Of a stretch of 64,000 bases of DNA, positions 51,038 to 60,200 are shown in pieces (the first letter of the stretch is position 1; the number at the start of each line of letters is the position of its first letter). The notes below the pieces were generated by a model, which did not search any database, was not told the origin of the DNA, and worked only from the letters and a program-made list of their open reading frames with translations. The position numbers were made by a program, and so were the translations under genes. This stretch comes from Norana najaformis (lineage: Eukaryota > Annelida > Clitellata > Crassiclitellata > Hormogastridae): positions 20,054,775-20,118,774 of the forward strand of contig OZ029915.1 in assembly GCA_964023275.1 (NCBI GenBank). Reading direction: 5' to 3'.

Positions 51038-51065
51038 TGACGTCACCATCAATACCAGTATATAA
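51038..51065 (+). promoter_or_regulatory. CRE palindrome and TATA box of copy 2
   Basis: TGACGTCA (51038-51045), a perfect CRE/ATF site, then 13 bases and TATATAA (51059-51065), 73 bp before the ATG at 51138. The same order and spacing occur in copy 1. Confidence 0.65.
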
Positions 51066-51137
51066 GGCGAGATTGCGTAGAACGAAGGTGAAGTTTTCTT
51101 ATATAGCTGTAGCTAGTGTGTGAGATTTAATTTTGAA

Positions 51138-52836
51138 ATGAATAGGCGAGGCTGTGTTAACCATCCAGACAATTTCTGCTATGTTTGTGGTAAATATACT
51201 CTTTGTGACCAGCGCAAGAAGTTAACTAAGAGAGTGATGATTGCTTACAAGTATTATTTTGGATGTCAAATCGGAGACGAGGATAAAAGTTGGGCACCTC
51301 ATGTCTGCTGCACCGTGTGCTACTCTGGGCTTACACAGTGGCTGAATGGCAAAAGGAATTCAATGCCGTCTGCTGTGCCTATGGCGTGGCGCGGGCCAAG
51401 AAATCATCATGCAGACTGTTATTTCTGCATTACTAAAGTTGCTGGATTTTCAAAGAAAAATAAGTCTAAAATCGTTTATCCTGATTGCGAGTCCGCTCTA
51501 AAGCCAGTGCCGCATGATGAAGAGAATCCTGTACCATTTCGGCCTGCTGCGGGTGCTGATGAAACGGACAGTTCTGATGGTAATACAGAAGATGACGTTA
51601 CTGTTTATGAATCCAGTGATCAAGATTTGGAAGAGGGTAGGCCGCATTTGATAAGGCAAGGTGAGTTAGATGATCTGGTGAGGGACCTATCTTCGTCAAA
51701 GGAGAAATCTGAACTGTTAACCTCCAGATTAGGGGAGTGGAACTTGCTTCAAAAAGGTACAACAACATCACACTTCCGTTATCGTCACAAACAGTTAGCT
51801 ACATATTACAAACTGGAAAATGATATCTGTTTCTGTACTGACGTGAACGGTCTCATGCTGAATTTAGGTTGCGAATACGTTCCTGATCAGTGGAGACTGT
51901 TCATAGATTCCAGCCAAGCGAGCTTGAAAGCTGTGTTGGTGCACAATGGTAACGAAAAGCCGTCTGTTCCTATAGCCCACGCTGTAGGCCTCAAAGAGAC
52001 ATATGATTCAATGAAACTCATTTTGAAAGTGATCAACTACTCAGACCACAAATGGAACATCTGTGCGGACCTCAAAGTGGTAGCACTTATTCTAGGCCTA
52101 CAGCTGGGGTACACAAAATATATGTGCTTTTTGTGCTTGTGGAACAGTCATGATGACAGCAACCATTACAAAGTGAAACTGTGGCCTCCTAGATCTGAGC
52201 ACATTGTTGGTCGGCACAACGTGCAACACGAACCATTGGTTGATCCATTGAAAGTGTACTTACCACCACTTCACATTAAACTGGGCCTCATGAGGAATTT
52301 CGTAGTGGCAATGGATCGTACTGGACAAGGCATCCAGTATCTGAGAGATAAATTTGGAACCGTCAAAACTGATGCTAAGCTGAAGGCTGGAATTTTTATT
52401 GTGCCAGAAATCCGCGAACTAATGCGTGATACTGTATTTAGAACCAAGCTCAACCCACTGGAATTTGCCACTTGGGATGCATGTACGTTGGTGGTGCAAA
52501 ACTTCCTTGGGAATCACCGAGCTGAGAACTATGCTGAACTCGTTAGCAACATGCTAACAGCATAGAAGCAACTCGGCTGCCGGATGTCACTAAAAATACA
52601 TTTCTTACATTCCCATCTGGATTTTTTTCCCACCAAACTTGGGTGATGTAAGCGATGAGCATGGAGAGAGATTCCATCAAGACATCTCCACTGGCTTTGA
52701 AGCAAGATATCAGGGCCACTGCAATTCCAACATGATGGGCGATTACTGCTGGTTTCTGCAGCGGTCAACAGCGGCCACTCACAAGCGCAAGAGCAAGTGT
52801 CTAAAGCACTTTCGAACTCGTATAGAGTTAAGCTAG
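51138..52836 (+). pseudogene. Transposase-like gene of copy 2, two lesions
   Basis: Paralogue of the protein at 29508-31211, about half identical by eye, also intronless. From ATG at 51138 (MNRRGCVNHPDNFCYVCGKY) it keeps the N-terminal CxxC pairs, the second CYFC, FIDSS, ADLK, CFLC and SDEHGERFHQD. A TAG at 52563-52565 interrupts the frame inside the conserved 'NMLTA.KQLGC' stretch. A 7-T run at 52622-52628 has one base too many, shifting the frame just before 'LGDVSDEHGERFHQD'. The reading then continues to a stop at 52836. A GTG at 51120 extends the frame upstream but the ATG matches copy 1. Too few lesions for a very old copy; the homopolymer one could be a sequencing error, the TAG less likely. 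Confidence 0.85.
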
Positions 52837-53049
52837 AGACAAAATTTCGAAATGTATGCTTTCATCTGAGTAACACGCATATATTTATATTACATTTTAA
52901 AACATATTTTAATTTCAAGTTATAAAAGAATAACATTTTGTTTCTTGTTATGAATACTCTGAGTTTGCATAATTACACAGTTATAAGGAAATACTAGTTC
53001 TGTAAAGAGTTTGCATAATTATTAGCATGTATGCTGCATATCTTAAGAT

Positions 53050-53164
53050 CCTGACGTGCTACACAAAATCTGACTTCAGATTTGGAATCAGCAGATTCGA
53101 TTTAGTGTAGTACACATAACATATGCCTAGTAGCAGGCGAAAACTTTTTTCTTGTGATCCGGTG
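53050..53164 (-). repeat. Terminal inverted repeat, right end of copy 2
   Basis: Reverse complement of 50756-50860 with small gaps; strongest over CTGATTCCAAAT and GAAGTCAGA. Confidence 0.8.
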
Positions 53165-53167
53165 TTA

Positions 53168-53590
53168 TCAGTGATTATTTTCGTGGTAATAGAACAAGAA
53201 CAAAGGCACAGTCTTCGAAGTGAGAAATAAGAATAGGATCTAGTTCCTATCGTTTCTTTGAGAGAAAATTTAGAAGGCATGATAGGCCTACTTCTAATTC
53301 GGAGGTTGGAAGAAAACTTGAGATAGATGATTATAGGGTGGGGAGTTGGATTGAAAGGGGACACTAAATCGGTGTTTGACGAAGAGGCAGAGGAAGAATG
53401 TGAGTTAAGAAGGAAATGCAATGAGAAGCGAAGGGATGAGATTTTATCAGAGAAAAATGAACATTGAGCATCAGAAATAGTAGGAGATAAGGAGTGTGGA
53501 AGTGGGGAGAAAACAGTTAACAGCTGTCCAGAGACGTCTTGGATTTAATGAGTTTTCGGCCTAATTGACAGTAATTGTCTCCGCTACCTT
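53168..53590 (-). mobile_element. L2-like LINE, linker before RT, right of copy 2
   Basis: Minus strand has FSDKISSLRFSLHFLLN and then LDPILISHFEDCAFVLVLLP, matching 'FF..KI..LR..L' and 'LDPIPTSLLK.CL..L.PLIT' that precede the RT in L2 LINEs. It breaks off exactly where the transposon begins. Confidence 0.75.
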
Positions 53591-53689
53591 CGCATATCGT
53601 CGTGTTGTTTGTAATCGTAATCGTAAACTCGAAATTTTTAAGGCGCTATTTAAAAGCTAAACGCAGAGCACCAGCTAATTCACGAGCGC

Positions 53690-54145
53690 TGAAAGGAAGG
53701 TGTCGCTCTACGACGTTGCCCGAGCCACAACACAGGATGCTATACGCCTCTCCCGTGTGGTGGGGCTATGCTGGGGCACAGGCTAGGGATCGGCTCCAGG
53801 CTTTGAAGCGGAGACTTGTGCCGCTTGTGCGTCCCTACTATCTTCCTAGGACCTCCCCCAACGTTCGATGAACTCTGTGGCATAGCCGATGCTCGTCTCT
53901 TTAAAGCAATCTTGAACAATCCAAGCCATGTCTTACATCAGCTACTCCCGCCAATTAAAACCCTCAGTTTTTCCCTACAGCCCCACACCAATGATCGTAA
54001 TATTCCTCATGCTGATAATTTAACGAGTAAATGTTTTATTATTAGGATGTTGTATGCATATTAAGTTTTCTTATGTTCTTAAGTTCTTGTAAACCGATGT
54101 GCGATTAGTTATTGGTTAATAAAGAAAATACTTACTTACTTACTA
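53690..54145 (+). mobile_element. 5'-truncated LINE end with (TTAC)n tail
   Basis: Reads MLYASPVWWGYAGAQARDRL and QALKRRLVP, then after a frameshift DELCGIADARLFKAILNNPS and HVLHQLLPP, ending RMLYAY and stop. This is a widespread LINE C-terminus ('LYASPAWWGF...R.RLE...RR', 'FAEL...AD..LF..I..NP.H.LH.LLPP'). A TACTTACTTACTTAC tail follows at about 54128-54145. Clade (Jockey/CR1 group) not decided. Confidence 0.8.
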
Positions 54146-55539
54146 TTTCAAGTCCGTGGGGTTGTCCAACGATGCCACATCAAGAACCGAGTCCGGTTGC
54201 CAGGTTGTCTGTTCCATAAAACGTACTATAATATTTAACTCCTTTATTTAAGATACTGGAGCAGATTGCTTATTAATGCCTTAGAAATACCTCGTCTGTA
54301 TAACATTATCGGTTATACAAAATTGAAGCGCTACATAAACTTAAATAATTTCATATAGGGCTAGTCAACGTCTGCGTGTAGGTAAGCTACAGCTTCCGTT
54401 GTTATCGTAAACAGTAGAAATGTTTCGGTAAAATTATTGTTTTAACTCGATATTAAGTTTAATAACTAGCAAAGAGTAATTGTAACATGCTAGGTAAGCT
54501 CCGGAGCCCGGCATTTTAATTTTATTTTCTACTTACCAAAGTTAACAATCACAAGCTTACAGTAGTGAACTCGATTGGTAAGATATTGCCTCTGTAAAGT
54601 AAGCTGACCAGAACTGTTTTTGGAAAACAGGGACACTTCTCGTTTAAAATTAATTTTATAGAACTTACGACTGATAGGAGTGGGCAATACAAGGACGGAA
54701 CCCCAGATGCCAATTCATTTTGGAACACTGGACACCTGCAGTAGTTAAACATTAACCGATGATTATGACGTCATTATAATGTTTTAATATTTAACTAGGC
54801 CAGGTGGAAAAGGGTGTAATACAAGGATGCTTAAAATAGATACATGTATACAGACCCAAGTAGGCTGTATGCTAATACGTCAATGCTAAGATATTCAATG
54901 TATTATTGTAGCAAGCGACTCAGTAACATGCGGTTCTGAAGCTTGACTGCCGACACCCACATGCTACCGGGATTTTAGTGTATCAGGCAACCAGGCTAGC
55001 ATCTGCTCGAATAATAATGAAGTGGTAGGTGCGTCATGACTTGAGCACCTAATAGTTTATTTAAACACATCATTGTGTTCAGGTTCCCACAAGCTGCATT
55101 AATTATGAGGACATGACACTACCGATTGGTACTTGGTGCACTAGTTTCCAGACTGCCTAGCCAGCACACCAGATGAATTGTTACACTTCTTTCTAAATAA
55201 GTGAACAGTGTTGGAGATAGCACTATCCTCCTGAAATACCTATCCTTACTACGAACTCACTATCAACCCTGGACCGTTCACTGTGGACTACATTTCTGAA
55301 CTACTAATGAAATCTGTATGCAAACACTGAATCTGATCCTGCACGCATAGCTTCAAAAGTCTCAACCTGAAATCTTTGCCATTGGCATAGCTTTCCTTAT
55401 TGACCTTTCTCTCTCTATTTGCACACTTCTTTCCTCTCAGAAGAGTACAGTTATATGTCCTCGTCTTGTTAAGAAGAGTGGTCTCAATCCCACTCTGCTC
55501 TAACAATAGGCCTACTTATAACTTTTCTTTCCCATCTTA
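54146..55539. other. Intergenic, no gene recognised
   Basis: At about 54150-54215 an inverted piece matches the L2-like 3' end near 5010 (GGCAACCGGACTCGGTTCTT on the minus strand). The rest is unrecognised. The 5' exons of the plus-strand gene may lie here. Confidence 0.4.
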
Positions 55540-56900
55540 GATAATATAGAAAGTGGTCCCCACATAGCTCTGTTCTTGCCTGGCTGTAAACAACCTAATC
55601 CTACTTCTCCATTCTGGCTTCAGGCAATTCCATTTAATGGAAACAGCCATTCTGAAATTCTACAATGACCCAGTGCTTGCTGCTGACAAGGGATCTGTAA
55701 CTGCCTTACTACTCCTTGAAATCTCTGCTGTTCCTGACTGTGTAGATCACTGTATCCCACTCAAAGTCTTGCAACAGTTCTTTGGTATCCTTGGTACTTT
55801 CCTCAACTGGTTTGCTTCTACCTCTCTGTTTGTACTTGGTTCATACACATTGGATCTTTCATTTCATCCATCACTGCTGTGGTCTTTGATGTGTCACAAG
55901 GTTCAGTCTTAGGGCCTGTGATGTTCACCCTCTATACCTCTGCACTGTCGGCCATTGCCTGTCGTGTTGGCATTGAAATCAACCTTTGTGCCCACAGTTC
56001 CCAGCTCTGTGTACATCTCTGACTAAATGAGGTTGCGGGTGCTACCAGGAGACTATAGCTGCAGAGATGACTTCATGCTATGGAGTCTGTCTATGCACCT
56101 CAAACTTAACCCTGACAAATCTGAGCTCATCTGGTCTGACCGTTCCTCTGAGCTCCTACAGTGCACTAATCTGTCACTGTTTGCTGCCTCCACTTTACTT
56201 TCCCGATCCTCTACTGTTTGGGATCTTGGAGACATGCTTGACTCAACAGTATCTGTAAAACCCAAATAGCTGCAACTTCTCTAACATGCTTGTTTCACCT
56301 CAGGAGGATCTGACAGCTTTGCTCTAATTTAGATTTAGAATTGCTAAACACAATGATACACAACCTTTTTCTGATAAACCTTGACTACTGCAACTCTATA
56401 GGTACACTTTATGGTCTTCCTGACGGCACACTGCTTCCTCTAACTAGAGTCATGCACCAGGCTGTACAACTGTTTCTTGGACTCTCTTGCCAAGATTACA
56501 TCACACCTGCTCTTTGTTCTCTCCACTGGCTTACTGTATCTGAGCATATCCGCTTCAAGCTGGCATCCCTGATGTACAAAGCATGTGCAAATCATCTGCC
56601 ATCCTATTTATCTTCCATAGTTACACCCTGTAGCTGTGTTAAAGGTTGATCCTCTATTCAGTCACCATCAAGTATAGTTTTCCTGGTATGCATCTTATCT
56701 TTGGCCAGCAGTCATTCTCAGTTTCTGGAGCCTCCAGCTGGAACTCTACATCCTCACGTTCGCAACTCTCTTACCGAGACTGTCTTTTGCTCTAAATCGA
56801 AAACTTACCTCTTCCAGTCTGTATATGGTTCTTAATGTCAGTGTGCACTTCTGAACTTTGTATAGAAGGCATTATCAGATTACAGTTGTACTGTATTGTA
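55540..56900 (+). mobile_element. Degraded L2-like LINE, RT to 3' end
   Basis: Translations in different frames give ETAILKFYNDPVLAADKGSV, then LLLEISAVPDCVDHCIPL (the 'LLDLSAAFDTVDHSILL' motif). Next come MHLKLNPDKSELIW, NLDYCNSIGTLYGLPDGTLL and ITPALCSLHWLTVSEHIRFK. The catalytic YADDTQL has decayed to a CAHSSQL-like string. A clear dead copy of nearly the whole RT. Confidence 0.88.
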
Positions 56901-57054
56901 TTTACAATCCTAGATGCAATTTAAAGAAAGATTTGAGGAGATCAGGTGGAGCCCAGTAGTTGGACAATGGGTGGTGCATTAATGTCACTAGTGAATCAAT
57001 AACCTCTACCTGTGAACTTTTGAACACCTGATATTTTTCTGAATGATCTGGCAG

Positions 57055-57221
57055 ATGATGTCACAGATGAGAATTGTGAGTGCAGGTGGATGTGGAACAG
57101 AAAGGGCCAACTGGGCTTTGCGGGACTCATTGCTGCAACTTGAGGAGGAGCTTACTTTTACAAAGTTACAGCTGTCCAAAGTTACGAATGAACTTGATAC
57201 ATTGGTTATGCTTGTTAAAAG
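57055..57221 (+). CDS. Plus-strand gene, first exon seen
   Basis: Coiled-coil-like; the acceptor is probably CTGGCAG (others lie downstream), donor AAAAG|GTTTGT. Ends in phase 2. The start is uncertain. Confidence 0.6.
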
Positions 57222-60200
57222 GTTTGTTATATTCCATTATAACTGAATTTACTGAAAACTGATTTCACAGGTTATTTAGTTTACTTTCTTATGCAGTTTA
57301 GCTTTGAACTCTTCGTTTAATCGATTCTAGGCAACTGCTCCAACGAGTTCCATTAATAACTGCAATGTAATGAATGGTACCATTGGGAGGTGACCGCAAG
57401 GTAGCAAACGGTACTAGACGGGTCTTGTCATATTGTTGCTTCCTACTGAATCATGGTCATTATAATTTTAGAACATTGCATCATTAAGGCTACTATGCAT
57501 AATTTCAAGCTAGAATACGTCATGGCATCCCCTGGAAAACACCTCAAAATATAAAAAACAACCAATCAACACAGACTTTTAAATCAGGCAGCTTGTAGCT
57601 ATAAGTGAAAATTTAAGTTAGCCGAGATGGTGGAGCACAGTTTACTAGGGTTAGAAATTTGCCAATTTACGGACAAATTGTCATCTGCCGACCAGAGTAC
57701 TCATTGTTGTGATGAAGAAAACATGTCAGTTTAATCGTGGGAGTCCGACGTTGGGTTAAAGAGTTGAATGAGGAGTGAAACATAGGTACAGAGTAGAAGT
57801 TGATAGCGTCTGGTGAGTGCTTGCCTAGGGCAACTGTGGGTTTCCCAAAAATGTTTTGTTGAAAAACTGGATTTGCACATTGGAAGAGGAGATAAAATGC
57901 TAAAGAATGATGTTTACCTAAAACTGACGTTTACCTTATGTGCATGTGTTACATCTGGCGGAGATGTCACAAGTTCAAACTGTTTTACTTTTATGCTCTT
58001 TTTTTAATTTTCTTAAATTTTTACAACTGTAGTCTAAATATTAAAATATTTGTATCTCTTTCATTTATAAATATATTTAAAAAATTCTTTTTGATAATGT
58101 CTGGCAACATTTCATGCACATTTTTATGCTTAAATGACATATATTGTCACACATACATTGTCACTGAACATAAAATTTATAAGGTTTTTGTGGGTACAGT
58201 TTGGGGTAACTTTGGGTACCAAAATATTTTTAAAGAAATTGGACAGACAGATGGGAAGAGGAGATGAAATGTTAAAGAACGGTGTTTACGTTATGTCTAT
58301 GTGTCAAAAACTGACAGTGATACAACAAGTTCAAAATTTATTTTTACTTTTATTTTTTGGCCATTCGCTCTTTAAAGTAATGTCTGGAAAGAACAGACAT
58401 TAATGTAGCTAGAATATTAATAACATTCATATTTGTTAAATGGAAAATTTCTATGGTTTGTTTCTGTTTCTGCTTTTAGAGCCTGGAGTGGAGACAGCAT
58501 GGCCAGCATGCAGGTGGCTAAACTTGTGGGTGAGTAAATCTCTTAAGTTGTTTCATCTCTGTTGCCTTAGGTCTACAGCTGGTTGATTGGCTACTAGGTC
58601 TTTCTGAATTGAACACTTCTTAGATGATGTTGTGTTATATGAAGTTAATGCTGTCATTACATTTGAGTGTAAATATCTTGACATATGTCTGTCAAAAGCT
58701 TTTTTCTATGTAAAATAGATGCTTGTGGGACTTATCGTAATCCCGAGATTTCTACAGTGCCCAACGAAAGCCACATTATGGGGACCAGCTTATTCACAGG
58801 TGCTCAGTCAGAACAAAATCAATAGGCAAAAGGATTCAGTTCCAGGTGAAGATCCAAAAGTCAGGCAGAGAGACAGCAGTTACAGTGATTGAATGCCAGA
58901 GTGAGTCACAGATATACAGGCAGGCAGACAGGCAGATAAAATCTCAGAGCAAAACATTGGTTTAGACTAAATCATTTCATACTTGCTGATATTAAACCAT
59001 ACATTCACAGGTAATTTCCAAAGCCAGTAAAGAATAGTTTTGAATTTATATAAATATTGCAAATTATGTGTACATCGGACCCTTGCTATAATGTGTTGAC
59101 ATAACATGAATTCAGGGATAGCACAGCAGCAGCCATTGACTCCAAATTTACTTATGCACACTTGTGCTCAAATATGCTGCTTAGAACAAAGTTTAGAGGA
59201 AGAGAGAAAAAGCTCTGAGGCTTTTTGAGGCTGTGCTGAAACACCTAAGTGCTTTGCTGGAATTCATGAACCGGATGACTGCCGAAGATATAGTGGAGAA
59301 AGGAAACAATAAAAGGAAACATGAAGGTAAAGTGCAGGAACCAAAGGGAAAACCATCAGAGCAGCTGAAGCAGCGAAATGCAGCCAAGTGTGTATCCAGT
59401 GGTAGAAAGAGAAGGTGACATTGTTAGGAGATTCCCTTGTTGGATGTTGGTTAGAATTTGCAGTGAGTGGGATTCAACACTATCTGCTAGTCAGGAGCAC
59501 AAAGAATCCTCACAACAGAACTGAGATGGCTGCAGTTAATTGCAGGAATCTCAAAAAAAAATTACAAATGATGCAATACAAGCAACCCTTGGATATGCAG
59601 ACAACACTGTTAGTTAAAGTTGTTCAGCATAAAGAGTTTTGAAGGCCAAGGAAATGAAGCATTAAGTTGACACATTGAGTTTCAGTCTTGGCAGCAGGAC
59701 CCACTGAACGGCAGTTTTGGATTGGTGCGAATGTGCCATCATGTATTTTAGGCTAAACTCGCTTACGCCATTAAACACCTACCCCATTCCATGGAATGTG
59801 TAGCGATAGTTCCATCAGGATGCTGACTGTCAGATCTGACCAACCAAATGGTGGTATCATTATCTTTTGTTATTGTTATTGCTTACGCTGTTGGTGGATT
59901 TTAGTATTACTTTTATTATTCTTATTACTTATATTTATGTATTCCCATTATTTAACTAGGAAGCATCATTCAATGGCACTAAGAAATCAGAGGGGGTAAG
60001 GACTTGCTCAAGATCCTTGTGCTGTCAACTTCTTGGCACAGGTGCTAACCTGTATACTTTTGTACAAGGGTCAACTTGTCATTCACCATTTTGCACAAAC
60101 CATTGAAACATCATGTCATCTGTTGATTATTTTTCAGGTGTTGCTTCACCTGACTATCAGATACAAAGCTCTTCTGCTCAGATGGTGATTAAAATGAAGC

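Larger units (their letters stand above)
50756..53164 (+). mobile_element. TIR transposon copy 2 with broken transposase-like ORF
   Basis: About 2.4 kb. The left end reads CACTGGATCACAA (50756), with GCTGATTCCA at 50818 and GCACGTCTAG at 50851. The right end inverts these: CCGGTG at 53159-53164, TGGAATCAGC at 53083-53092 and GACGTGCT at 53053-53060. The inner parts share a long CTGATTCCAAAT.TGAAGTC run. TTA flanks both outer ends, a possible target duplication. The insertion separates two halves of one L2-like LINE, which confirms the boundaries. Confidence 0.85.

Noticed and set aside
51120..51137. GTG at 51120 as start of the copy 2 protein
   Set aside because: Eukaryotic initiation favours ATG, and the ATG at 51138 matches the start region of copy 1.
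53059..53421. 120-codon minus-strand frame as a host gene
   Set aside because: Its sequence fits the L2-like LINE linker and partly the transposon inverted repeat.
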